Shown here one piece after another: positions 6,752 to 14,702 of a DNA stretch of 20,241 nucleotides. The position numbers and the translations under genes were made by a program. This DNA is from Planctomycetota bacterium (GTDB lineage: Bacteria > Planctomycetota > Phycisphaerae > WQYP01): positions 1 to 20,241 of the forward strand of contig JAJZOA010000114.1 of the NCBI GenBank assembly GCA_021852225.1. The letters are read 5' to 3'. The stretch's first letter is position 1. The number at the start of each line of letters is the position of its first letter. The notes below the pieces were generated by a model. The model made no database searches. It worked only from the letters and a program-made list of their open reading frames with translations, and was not told the DNA's origin.

Positions 6752-9496
6752 CTATTCAGTAATATTGTACTTTTGCAGCAGGGCCTCATATTGGGCGTGA
6801 TAGCGCTTGCCGCCGATGGTATTGCCGTAAATCGCCAGCAAAGCCCGCAGCTTCCGTACGGTGGCTTTCGGGTGAGTCAAATGCTTTTCATTGGCACGAA
6901 TCAGATACAGATACGCCGACCAGAATAAATCGCTGCCCGGCTCAAGCTTTGGAATGATCCGCACATACAACCGGCGGGCGCGCTGATAATGACCGGCGGC
7001 ATAGGCTGCGCGGGCGAATCCGATGAAATTCCGCAGGTCCGGCGGCCGCTGTTTTTCCAGCGATTTATACAAATCCATTGCCGCATGTCCGCGACCGGCG
7101 TGAATATATTCCTCTGCCAGAATCTGGCGGTAGGCATAAATCAAATCGCGATGGTTCCCTTTTTGCGATCGCATGTATGCAATGAGCGCCCGCAGCAGTG
7201 TGGCCGCCTGGCTGGCCAGATCCTTGGCCTTAACCGGCTGGGTGGCCCGGAGCGCGCGGCTCTCGGAATCGTACTGGCCTATCAGACCGCGAATCAACTG
7301 TTCTGCGCCACCCTTGGAATTGGCGGTGTACTTCTTTATCAACGGAATAATCATCGCGCTCTGGTGGTTCAATTGATACTGGCGAATGCGGTAGCGAAGC
7401 AGAATGCCCTGCAGGCGATGCGAAAGTTTGGAACGAATGGCATCAAGGGAGTCTAAAATGCGACCCGCCGTGTTCGGTTCCCGTAACGGATCAAGGGCCG
7501 TCGCTGCCTGCAGAAACAGAATACTGGTACGGTTGGCCCGTGCGCGTTTCAAAGCCGCGGCCGAAGTACCCGTCGGCGGATATTGCAGGATTGTCAGGTA
7601 GTGATGGCATGCGTTCAGCAGCTTTTGCGCAGCCTCCTGCTGGATGACCACGGTTTTGCCGGATTGAATATCCTGATTCATGATCGACGCGGTAATGCGC
7701 ACCAATTGATATTGCGCATCCAGAAACAGGGGATTATCCGGCTTTACTTCGGAAAGAAGATGACCGGCCTCGGCGAACTCACCGGTCTCTTCCAGTTGCA
7801 AGGCATAGGCAAAGGCCCATTGCTTTTCATGGTAATTCACATAGGCCAGTTTCAAGGCCTGCTGCGTGAGGGTGGACACCTGACTGGAAACATCCGCAGC
7901 CTGGTTTAACTGCTGAAGCTGGGAAAGGGCAAGATTCACCGCGGATTTCGCCCGAGTATCATTGGGGACCAGCGCGACAAAACGCAGATTCATCTGGGCA
8001 GCCTGTTGCAGCCGGCCGAGGCGGCCATAACTGATGCCGGCAATAAGAGACGCTTCCGCCGCGATCGGCGTACTTATGCCTTTGCGCGTCAGCACCGATT
8101 TGGCCGCACCAAGTGCCAGTTTCGCATTGGCCGAATTGCCGCTTTGTGCTTTGGTCCAGGCGAATGCCAGTGCTTGCACCGGCGTCAGGCTGCTGACGTT
8201 CGGATTGGCTGGAATCCGCGCGGCAAGGTGCGAGAAAATAAGCCCCTGGTATTGCGGTGCCGTGGCGACCACGCGCATCAGAATGCCGCTGGCCGCCAGA
8301 AGGCCCGCATTGCGGGCTTGCGGATCGGTCAGACTGCGGGCTTTTGCCGCCGCGATACGATAGGCCAGCAATTGCGCGCCCATGGTCGCACTGGCGGTGT
8401 CCGCCTTGGGATTGGATTTCACCCAACTGCGGAATGACGCGAGCATTTCGCTTGCCTGTTTATAATGCCCGGCACCAAGCAGCGCCACAACCTGCTGGTA
8501 ACGCGCCGCATATTGGATGTAAAGTGGCGCATCCGGGCTTTGGGCTTTAACCAGTTCCGATTCGCCATCGGTATATCGGCCCGCCCGCACATTGGCCTTT
8601 CCGCTAAGCAGCAGTGCCGGATATTTCACGCCGTTGGATGCCGGTCCGGAAGCCCATTGCTTTAAACCTTTGACCGCCGCCAGAAAATACGCATCGCGTC
8701 CCGCGGCCTTGCGAGGCAGCGAAAGTCCATAAAAATAAGATGCGAAACAGCGGTAATAGGCCGCCTGTGTCTGGCCGTTAAGGGCCAGCATGTAATAGGC
8801 CTTGTCCAACTTGGAAAAAGTCGACTGATTGTTAAGCCGGACCAGGTCCGCTTTCAGATGCGTATCGGCCAGATGCAGCAATTGCAGCGCCGCGCCAGCC
8901 GCCGGTTTAAGTTCCGCGCGATCCTGCGGCAGTGCGGACCAATATTCAATTCGATTGACCGGGCTGGTGGTCAGATTCGCCAAAATAAACTTAGCCTGAT
9001 GCAGGGCCCAAAGCGGATAAATGCTTGGACCCGCGTATTGCACATAGGCCCGCAAATTGCGGATGTAAACGTCCGCATCCTTCTGACGCAGCGTTGGACT
9101 GTCCGCAATCGACGGCCACCGGGCGGCAATTAACGCCGAGGAAAAAAGTGCTTTGGCATGGACATCGGTGGCGGACTTCAGAGCTGCCTGAAGACCCGCA
9201 ATATTGTGCGCATCTATCAGGCTTTGAGCCAATTGCGTCTGGCTTGCAATCGCCCTCTGCGTTACCAGTGAAAGTACCGGTGCCTCGGCGGCTTTTTTTG
9301 CCACCGCAACGGTGGCGGCCGACGCTCGGTGCGGTCCCGCCAGGCCGACAACCGCGGCACAAATCGCAACAGCCGCCAAAGCAACAGGCCGGCGATGGCC
9401 CGCCCCCTGATGGACCAGCCGCATACGGGTCGGGATTAAACGATTTGCCGAGGCCAGCACCCGCAAATCCGTCGAATTGTGCATTTTGGAAAGCAT
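6752..9496 (-). CDS. Large exported TPR-like repeat protein of the ExbB/ExbD-VWA cluster
   Basis: A 914-residue protein. Start chosen at ATG 9496, which has AGGAG five bases upstream; a longer frame to 9568 lacks this. After a basic N-region comes a hydrophobic segment (about 37-53) and an ASA site near 60, giving a signal peptide with a long n-region. The rest is Ala/Leu/Tyr-rich helical repeats spaced like tetratricopeptide units (for example the paired-helix stretch GFARAAYAAGHYQRARRLYVRI near the C-terminus). No catalytic motif was seen. Tetratricopeptide proteins are scaffolds, so a periplasmic partner for the ExbB/ExbD and VWA proteins upstream is plausible. It follows the second ExbD by 114 bases. 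Assignment as TPR is from repeat pattern only. Confidence 0.78.
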   Translation of the reverse strand: MLSKMHNSTDLRVLASANRLIPTRMRLVHQGAGHRRPVALAAVAICAAVVGLAGPHRASAATVAVAKKAAEAPVLSLVTQRAIASQTQLAQSLIDAHNIAGLQAALKSATDVHAKALFSSALIAARWPSIADSPTLRQKDADVYIRNLRAYVQYAGPSIYPLWALHQAKFILANLTTSPVNRIEYWSALPQDRAELKPAAGAALQLLHLADTHLKADLVRLNNQSTFSKLDKAYYMLALNGQTQAAYYRCFASYFYGLSLPRKAAGRDAYFLAAVKGLKQWASGPASNGVKYPALLLSGKANVRAGRYTDGESELVKAQSPDAPLYIQYAARYQQVVALLGAGHYKQASEMLASFRSWVKSNPKADTASATMGAQLLAYRIAAAKARSLTDPQARNAGLLAASGILMRVVATAPQYQGLIFSHLAARIPANPNVSSLTPVQALAFAWTKAQSGNSANAKLALGAAKSVLTRKGISTPIAAEASLIAGISYGRLGRLQQAAQMNLRFVALVPNDTRAKSAVNLALSQLQQLNQAADVSSQVSTLTQQALKLAYVNYHEKQWAFAYALQLEETGEFAEAGHLLSEVKPDNPLFLDAQYQLVRITASIMNQDIQSGKTVVIQQEAAQKLLNACHHYLTILQYPPTGTSAAALKRARANRTSILFLQAATALDPLREPNTAGRILDSLDAIRSKLSHRLQGILLRYRIRQYQLNHQSAMIIPLIKKYTANSKGGAEQLIRGLIGQYDSESRALRATQPVKAKDLASQAATLLRALIAYMRSQKGNHRDLIYAYRQILAEEYIHAGRGHAAMDLYKSLEKQRPPDLRNFIGFARAAYAAGHYQRARRLYVRIIPKLEPGSDLFWSAYLYLIRANEKHLTHPKATVRKLRALLAIYGNTIGGKRYHAQYEALLQKYNITE

Positions 9497-9610
9497 CCTG
9501 TCTCCTGAGCGTGATTGAACCCGTGAATTCTGTATGGCGGAAATGCGATTCCACATCCATCGACCCATGAAATGGCTATCCGGATGATGGCACCGGCGTG
9601 TCTTCCGCGA

Positions 9611-10072
9611 TCATTCTCTTGGGTATCCGAAAGCCACTTGATGATACTGCGCCTTTACACAGTTGGCGTACACCGTAATGACATCCTGGTAGGGAACGTT
9701 GTTGTCGGGCGTCAGAATGACCTTGACTTTTTTTCCGAACAGTTTTTTCTTTTTCACCAGGAAGCGGTAAAGCTGCCCCTTCAGGTCTTCCGTCTGAAAT
9801 ACCCCGATCATAACCATGGCGCGCGTGCCGCGCATTTGAACACGTATATCGATACGTGTGGCAGGCATGGCGTGTGTTTTAATATTGGACAATCCACCTT
9901 TGATCGCCGGGGTGTTGTTGGTCAGATACCAGTTGCGGCTGGCAAACGAGCTGCCCAGCATGAAAAATATAAGGATCACCATGACCACATCGACCATGGG
10001 AGTCATGTTTGGACCTACGTGCGCCGCCATGGGCACAAGCTTGTTGCGTTTGGAACCAGGTGCGGATGACAT
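9611..10072 (-). CDS. ExbD/TolR-family subunit (second copy)
   Basis: A 153-residue protein with a short cytoplasmic N-terminus, one membrane helix (about 24-45) and a periplasmic domain. The motif NMTPMVDVVMVILIFFML contains D28, the position of the proton-carrying Asp of ExbD/TolR. It lies 48 bases downstream of another ExbD gene. The two copies differ clearly in sequence, so they are probably a heteromeric pair and not a recent duplication. The periplasmic part has the expected alpha/beta pattern near its end (VKVILTPDNNVPYQDVITV, 117-135). Confidence 0.92.
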   Translation of the reverse strand: MSSAPGSKRNKLVPMAAHVGPNMTPMVDVVMVILIFFMLGSSFASRNWYLTNNTPAIKGGLSNIKTHAMPATRIDIRVQMRGTRAMVMIGVFQTEDLKGQLYRFLVKKKKLFGKKVKVILTPDNNVPYQDVITVYANCVKAQYHQVAFGYPRE

Positions 10073-10120
10073 GATGCGAACCTTTCAAAGGTTGAACAAT
10101 CGGCGACCTGCCGCGGGACT

Positions 10121-10561
10121 TCACGGGCGACGTGCCATAAAGTGAATGCTGTCAATACCGGCGGCGGCACAATCTGTCAGAATCGGCGCGATATAGCGGT
10201 AATGGATACTCTGGTCCGCCCGCAGCACCAGACGCAGATTAGGATTTTTCCGCTTAAACGCCCGCAACATTTCCCCAAGGTTGGCCTGCGGTACTTCCTG
10301 CCCCCATACCCATATCCGCGGTCTCCGCTGCACACCGGCGATGCTGCTGTGACGCGGCACCACATTCAGGATCAGTTCATTGCTGCGGTTGCTTATCGAC
10401 TTACCATTGTGTGCGACGGGAATTTTCACACCCTTTATCGATGCCTGCTTGGCAATATGACCAACCAGCAGGAAGAAAATGATCAGGCACATGACGATGT
10501 CGATCAACGGTGTCACGTTGATGTGCATGTCCTGCATCGGTTTAATGCCTTGGAGTTTCAT
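10121..10561 (-). CDS. ExbD/TolR-family subunit (first copy)
   Basis: A 146-residue protein. The motif INVTPLIDIVMCLIIFFLL (14-32) is the canonical ExbD membrane helix, with D21 as the expected proton-translocating residue. The periplasmic domain ends with NLRLVLRADQSIHYRYI (107-123), typical of the family. It lies 81 bases downstream of the ExbB gene, with a GC-rich hairpin in the gap, and 48 bases upstream of the second ExbD. It should form the stator or channel complex with the ExbB homologue and couple proton flow to the single-helix VWA proteins. Confidence 0.93.
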   Translation of the reverse strand: MKLQGIKPMQDMHINVTPLIDIVMCLIIFFLLVGHIAKQASIKGVKIPVAHNGKSISNRSNELILNVVPRHSSIAGVQRRPRIWVWGQEVPQANLGEMLRAFKRKNPNLRLVLRADQSIHYRYIAPILTDCAAAGIDSIHFMARRP

Positions 10562-10600
10562 GTTTCACAAGCTCCATTGGGGAACATTGTTTTAGTCCGT

Positions 10601-10633
10601 CCCGGCAGGGGCGAAATTCCCGCCCCGGCCGGG
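10601..10633 (-). other. GC-rich stem-loop between ExbB and ExbD genes
   Basis: CCCGGCAGGGGCG at 10601-10613 pairs with CGCCCCGGCCGGG at 10621-10633 around a 7-base loop, with one mismatch. No T-run follows on the minus strand, so it is more likely an mRNA-stabilising or processing hairpin than a full terminator. Confidence 0.5.
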
Positions 10634-10642
10634 CGACACTTG

Positions 10643-11494
10643 TTACGATTCGGAACCGGCATTGGAATCCGCCGGGGTGCGGCGGGGAACAGGCCGGGCG
10701 GCAGAGCGGGCTTCGCCGGCGGCCGCAGCGGCAGGCGAAACGCCCTTGCCCGTTTCGGGCGGACGCAGGCTTTCCAGGAGTTCATCGGAAAGCAGCGACG
10801 CGCGGGTCACGGTTTTATCCAGCCGGGTGCGGAAGAAGCCGAAGGCAATGAGCGAAGGAATGGCTACCGCCAGGCCGCCAAAGGTATGCCACAACGCGGT
10901 TGCAATACCGGCGGAAAGGTCGGTGACCTTGGCATGACCGCCAGTATGATGCAGGGCGTAGAACGCTTCGATCATGCCTAAGACCGTTCCCAGCAGCCCG
11001 ATCAGCGGACCAATGTTGCCAATAACATTGAGCATTTCAATCCGACGGAAAAGATTGGAGCTTTGTTCCGCAGCGGCATTTTCCAGACCTTCGCGCATCG
11101 CGGCATAACCCAGGTGAGCGCGCCGCACACCGGCGTACAGTGCTTTGCTGATAAAAGATTGGTCCACCGCGGTAAATTCCATCAATTCTTTGAACTGACG
11201 GGCTTCAATCAGGGAACGGATGTGTTCCGTCGTTTCTACAGGTGCGATTTTGCTTTCACGCAGATGAATAATCGCGTCAATTATCAGTGCGACGCTGGCC
11301 AACGATGCGCCAACCAGAACGATGATCACCGCAATATCCAGGCCCCATAGGACCGGATTCGGATGGTACGCAGTGTGGCCGCCCGACCCGCCCGTGGCGG
11401 CCATGGCGGTATGGCCAATGGCCAGAACCGCCCCAACCGCCAGAACTGCCAGCAGGCCAATGCGAAATTTGGAACTTGCGTAGGAATTTGCCAT
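10643..11494 (-). CDS. MotA/TolQ/ExbB-family proton channel subunit
   Basis: A 283-residue protein. ATG 11494 is chosen because AGGAGAT lies directly upstream. An N-terminal hydrophobic segment (12-32) ending in AMA looks like a signal sequence or extra helix, as in long ExbB variants. Further helices lie at about 50-75, 152-180 and 200-222. The core signatures NVIGNIGPLIGLLGTVLGMI (156-175) and GIATALWHTFGGLAVAIPS (196-214) are those of the family. It forms a proton-driven inner-membrane channel with ExbD proteins, and two ExbD genes follow. The tail after 245 is Pro/Ala/Ser-rich. It sits 83 bases after the VWA gene, which argues for a common transcript. Its partner arm here is probably a VWA protein; no TonB gene is seen. 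Confidence 0.93.
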   Translation of the reverse strand: MANSYASSKFRIGLLAVLAVGAVLAIGHTAMAATGGSGGHTAYHPNPVLWGLDIAVIIVLVGASLASVALIIDAIIHLRESKIAPVETTEHIRSLIEARQFKELMEFTAVDQSFISKALYAGVRRAHLGYAAMREGLENAAAEQSSNLFRRIEMLNVIGNIGPLIGLLGTVLGMIEAFYALHHTGGHAKVTDLSAGIATALWHTFGGLAVAIPSLIAFGFFRTRLDKTVTRASLLSDELLESLRPPETGKGVSPAAAAAGEARSAARPVPRRTPADSNAGSES

Positions 11495-11545
11495 GGTATC
11501 TCCTGTGTGCAAACGATGCCGGAACAACCGGCGGATAACGGTTGA

Positions 11546-11569
11546 CCGGGCGAAACCAGCTTCGCCCGG
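11546..11569 (-). other. Perfect stem-loop between VWA and ExbB genes
   Basis: CCGGGCGAA at 11546-11554 is the exact inverted complement of TTCGCCCGG at 11561-11569, with a 6-base loop. It lies in the 83-base gap just after the VWA stop. No T-run follows, so an intra-operon processing or stabilising hairpin is more likely than a terminator. Confidence 0.5.
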
Positions 11570-11577
11570 CCGGGGTG

Positions 11578-12681
11578 TCAGCGGGTTACCAGCTTGTATT
11601 CCCCGCGGTTCTCCGCGGCGATTTTCTTAAGCTGTTCATTAAATATCGGATCGTGATTGAAAAAGGCATACGTAAAAATAATGACCTTTTTGCCCTTATT
11701 GAGTTTCTGAATTTCAGTAATCAGCTTCGGGTCAAATGAACCGTTGGTCAGAAAGTAAATGATTTGGGGGCGCATCCGGAATGCAGCCTGAAACGGCTTA
11801 AGGAAGTAATTCAGGCGATACGCGTTGGGGCCTTGCGGCTGAACCCGCTTGATGGCGGCACGAACTTCCTGCTTAATTTTGCCCGTGGCTGGCTCCAGCT
11901 TGCCGGTGCGGGCGGACGGGCCAAGAACGTGGAAGCGCTTGCGAAAAATAATGACGGAGAAAGACTGAAGCGGCACCAGCCGATCAATCGAACTATCAAG
12001 CTTGCGCTCCAGAAACCCAAAGTTGTCCAACATGCCGCCAGCATGGTCAATGATATACACAATGCGCGTGGCATTACCGCCGTGGCCCATGAACTGCGAA
12101 GGCGGTCCGGAACCCATGCCGCCACCGGGAATGCCAAAGGAAGCCAGCGCGCCGCCACTGGCAGTTCCGCCATGCGGGCCAACGGCAATAAAGGCCAACG
12201 AATGCTGTGAACTGTCCGACAACAGCTTGTTAATGGATGTCGTGGTGTTGGCACTGTGGCTAAGCGCACGTTTGATATCCTGCCGCGCGCTATGCAATGG
12301 ATTGTTATTATGCCCCGGATGCGGATGGCCGCCAGGATGCAGGGAAAAGCGGGAATTCCAGGCTTGCGGAATAATAATCGGATGGGCCTTCTTGTGAATC
12401 ACGGTGCTGATGGCTTTAATGGCAAACAGCAGAACCAGAAAAATCCCGAGGTGAATGAGAATCGATGAAATCCAGGGGATGGCGGCGTCGAGCCACGCCG
12501 GTATTTCGCCGCCCTCGGCAACCGCCAACTCCGCCTGATCGTCGTGATCTTCCGGCTGCTTGCCTGCCAGCTCGCCGCGCGTGGGGGGAGCGGGCGGTGG
12601 CGGCGTGGTACTGCCGCCGGGTTTTGACGGCCGCGAAGGCCGCTTGGGTCCAAAGCCGGAGTTCGAAGTTGCCTGACTCAT
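11578..12681 (-). CDS. TonB-like single-helix VWA protein with degenerate MIDAS
   Basis: A 367-residue protein. Start at ATG 12681, preceded by AGGAG about 9 bases away. Layout: Pro-rich polar N-terminus (TPPPPAPP, 26-33), one membrane helix (about 68-92) with S73-I-L-I-H77, a His/Gly-rich linker to about 200, then a VWA domain (about 205-365). The MIDAS that normally reads D-x-S-x-S is D212-H-A214-G-G216, and the later T-D-G is T312-N-G, so metal binding is probably lost. S-x3-H in the helix is the TonB feature needed for coupling to ExbB/ExbD; TonB itself is absent. It is first in a run with ExbB, ExbD, ExbD and the repeat protein. It is a paralogue of the VWA gene at 12996-14075. Function is inferred from layout. 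Confidence 0.85.
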   Translation of the reverse strand: MSQATSNSGFGPKRPSRPSKPGGSTTPPPPAPPTRGELAGKQPEDHDDQAELAVAEGGEIPAWLDAAIPWISSILIHLGIFLVLLFAIKAISTVIHKKAHPIIIPQAWNSRFSLHPGGHPHPGHNNNPLHSARQDIKRALSHSANTTTSINKLLSDSSQHSLAFIAVGPHGGTASGGALASFGIPGGGMGSGPPSQFMGHGGNATRIVYIIDHAGGMLDNFGFLERKLDSSIDRLVPLQSFSVIIFRKRFHVLGPSARTGKLEPATGKIKQEVRAAIKRVQPQGPNAYRLNYFLKPFQAAFRMRPQIIYFLTNGSFDPKLITEIQKLNKGKKVIIFTYAFFNHDPIFNEQLKKIAAENRGEYKLVTR

Positions 12682-12755
12682 ATTCCACGTCTCCTGATTC
12701 CGCCAACCGGACAAAAGGCCTAACCGTTGCCGTGGGGCACGCCGTTGACCACCTT

Positions 12756-12806
12756 CATGTTGCATTCAACAAGCCCATCCGCCTGGGACTCGCCAAATGC
12801 AACATG
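12756..12806 (-). promoter_or_regulatory. 11-bp inverted repeat in the leader of the VWA/ExbB run
   Basis: CATGTTGCATT at 12756-12766 and AATGCAACATG at 12796-12806 are exact inverted complements around 29 bases. Inside the spacer CCCA (12774-12777) and TGGG (12784-12787) can also pair, giving a nested stem. It lies 75-125 bases upstream of the VWA start and could be a leader stem-loop or a paired operator. Confidence 0.5.
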
Positions 12807-12892
12807 GTTAAATAAAGCAATCGCCGTACCAGAAGTGTAATTCAGGACGCAGGCTGTATTTCCCGATATTTTTATCCATTCCGCACGACCAG

Positions 12893-12953
12893 GCCACGTG
12901 GCATTGTGCCAATTCTGTCACAAACGGGCTTCCGACAGTGTCAGTAATGACAC
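12893..12953. promoter_or_regulatory. Cluster of palindromes, candidate operator region
   Basis: Within 61 bases are GCCACGTGGC (12893-12902), TGGCATTGTGCCA (12899-12911) and GTGTCAGTAATGACAC (12938-12953); a further TGTCA sits at 12916-12920. All are exact dyads. They lie between the two VWA genes and upstream of the second, where a transcription factor could act. Confidence 0.4.
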
Positions 12954-12995
12954 AATTTTCAGCGCCCGCGGAGGTGGTTATTTGTCCACAAGCGG

Positions 12996-14075
12996 TTACG
13001 GAACTGCATCGGACTGCGCTCGCGAAAGCAAATGTCGCGATACGTAGACAAACCGCCCGTTGGTCTGCCTGGAAATTTGTTTCAAATGCTGGATAAACAG
13101 CGGGTCCCGATCAAGAAAAGCGAACGTATCGACCTGAACATGGTCATGTCGGTCCAATTGGGCTATCCGCCTGATCAGCCTTTTATCGAAATGGCCATCA
13201 GTCAGAAAATATATCACCTGCGGCTTCATCTTGAATGCGACAATAAATGGGTTCAGGAACGGCGCAAGTTCGTCATCATTATGGCCCTCCGCCAGAACAG
13301 AATGCAGCAGTTCCTTAACCCGGCGGCGATTCTGCACCGTCCCGGCAATAAGCCGATCAGGTCCCAGAATTTTATACCTATTTGCAAAGCTGATGACGGC
13401 AAAATGTTGAAATGGCAGCAGATGATCCAGCGTGATGCGGACCTGTGCCTTCACCAGATGAAGCTTGCCGATCATGGATCCACTGTGGTCGATCAACAGC
13501 ACGATGCGGGACGCCTTGTTCTTCACTCCGAAAAACGATATTGGCGGCCCGTGCCCCGCCTGCCCGCTGGCTATGCCAAACGCGGCGGCGTTTCCACTTG
13601 TCGGGCCGGCACCCCACATGGCACCGCCGATTGAACCAGTCGAGCCAAGGCCAATAAGGCTCGCGTTCTTTCGACCGGCGGCACCACTTAAAAGATCACT
13701 AATGGAGGTCGGGTTTTTTCGGGATTCCTTTTCCGCAGTCGCCAGTACACGTTTGAGCGAATTTATTTTTGCAGCCGACGTCGCCTGATTCTGGGTGATA
13801 CCCTTATGCACAGGAGCGACCGGGCCAAACGATTCCGGTACCACAAACGCTTGAGAGGGAGCTTTAATTCGATGATGCAAAAGATGGTAGGCCAGAAGCG
13901 CTAAAATTATCACACCGGCGTGAAGGAGCACGGAAGTGCCCCAACCCGCCAGACTTGATGATTTGCCTCGCGGCACGGCCACCGCCACTACGGGGGTCCA
14001 GGCGGTCCGCTGAAAAAAGACCGTCCGGTTGCGGCGGCGCGGTTTGAATTTTCGTCGTGCCACAACCAGACTCAT
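12996..14075 (-). CDS. TonB-like single-helix VWA protein with intact MIDAS
   Basis: A 359-residue protein. Start at ATG 14075, with GAGG about 10 bases upstream; a TTG two codons earlier is less likely. The N-terminus is very basic (residues 7-18). One membrane helix (about 44-66) contains S48-V-L-L-H52, the S-x3-H pattern of TonB. A Gly/Ala-rich linker leads to a VWA domain (about 188-350) with MIDAS D196-H-S198-G-S200 and TDG at 292-294, all expected metal-binding positions present. It is a diverged paralogue of the VWA gene at 11578-12681; the stretches QVIYFLTDGHFD and QIIYFLTNGSFD correspond. The 314-base gap to that gene makes a separate promoter possible. It probably senses or binds envelope ligands, energised by the downstream ExbB/ExbD; this is inference. 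Confidence 0.87.
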   Translation of the reverse strand: MSLVVARRKFKPRRRNRTVFFQRTAWTPVVAVAVPRGKSSSLAGWGTSVLLHAGVIILALLAYHLLHHRIKAPSQAFVVPESFGPVAPVHKGITQNQATSAAKINSLKRVLATAEKESRKNPTSISDLLSGAAGRKNASLIGLGSTGSIGGAMWGAGPTSGNAAAFGIASGQAGHGPPISFFGVKNKASRIVLLIDHSGSMIGKLHLVKAQVRITLDHLLPFQHFAVISFANRYKILGPDRLIAGTVQNRRRVKELLHSVLAEGHNDDELAPFLNPFIVAFKMKPQVIYFLTDGHFDKRLIRRIAQLDRHDHVQVDTFAFLDRDPLFIQHLKQISRQTNGRFVYVSRHLLSRAQSDAVP

Positions 14076-14391
14076 GTTCAATCGCCTCGGAATCCCGCGC
14101 CAGTCAAACGTTCCTTTGAACGCGGTGTGTCAATGGGCCAAGTTCAGCCATCGCAATTTAAGAACGCAATTTTCAGCCGCCCGGCCCGGCTGATATGCCG
14201 GAATCCGCCAGACGCACTCTCTCAAAACACCTCTTCCAGATGCACCTTAACGCAGATGGGAACAGCCCGTCCGCCGTCGGCGCACATTGCAGCCGACCAC
14301 CAGGGGGATCAGGCACAATCTCTTATCGGCCTGATACGGGCGCGGGCTTGACACCAGCCCCATAACTTACTACAACGGATTGGAAAGGCAA

Positions 14392-14508
14392 TCGCCGGGA
14401 GTCGGTCCCGGCGACGTGGCGGGGTGAAGCTGGGGTGGAAACAGTGCCTGGTTGGGGGGGATGTGCGCACAAAAAGGGGCCGTTTCCATGAAAGCCTGCC
14501 CAAGGCTT
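14392..14508. other. Candidate structured RNA or leader element
   Basis: Three inverted repeats in a row: TCGCCGGGA/TCCCGGCGA (14392-14400 with 14406-14414, exact, 5-base loop); TGGAAAC/GTTTCCA (14436-14442 with 14482-14488) enclosing the 10-bp palindrome TGTGCGCACA (14462-14471); and AAGCCT/AGGCTT (14492-14497 with 14503-14508). Strand is unknown and I match it to no known RNA family. Confidence 0.35.
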
Positions 14509-14702
14509 ATAACCCGGCTATTCGCCCTGTTAAATCCTTGCTCATGCTGCCGCATTAGTCGGCCTTTATGGTCGCCAAACCGCTGGCAGCATTGCCGCTG
14601 AACGGATGCCGAATGGAATAAATTTCCGGCATAGCTCAGGATTGCCATTTTGGTCTTTCAACGGTTCAGCGACCTGCCAATTTCAGGTTCGCTGGCGGTA
14701 TT

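Larger units (their letters stand above)
12682..12995. other. 314-base gene-free gap with several dyads upstream of the VWA/ExbB run
   Basis: No coding frame is convincing here. It holds an 11-bp inverted repeat (12756-12806) and a group of palindromes at 12893-12953, listed separately. Several A/T-rich stretches on the minus strand (for example around 12815 and 12870) could be promoter -10 elements, but I could not choose one. Confidence 0.5.

Noticed and set aside
9497..9568. 24-codon extension of the repeat protein start
   Set aside because: The ATG at 9496 has AGGAG five bases before it and leaves a normal signal peptide.
12993..14081. A Zorya-like defence locus
   Set aside because: ExbB/MotA-type and ExbD genes are present, but no helicase or ZorC/ZorD-type gene and no OmpA-type peptidoglycan-binding domain was seen.
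14370..14648. Minus-strand open frame of 92 codons in the gap before the DUF2934 gene
   Set aside because: Composition is not protein-like, it covers the stem-loop region and has no ribosome site.
14625..14660. tRNA-like text (TAGCTCAGG)
   Set aside because: No acceptor, anticodon or T-arm pairing could be made around it.
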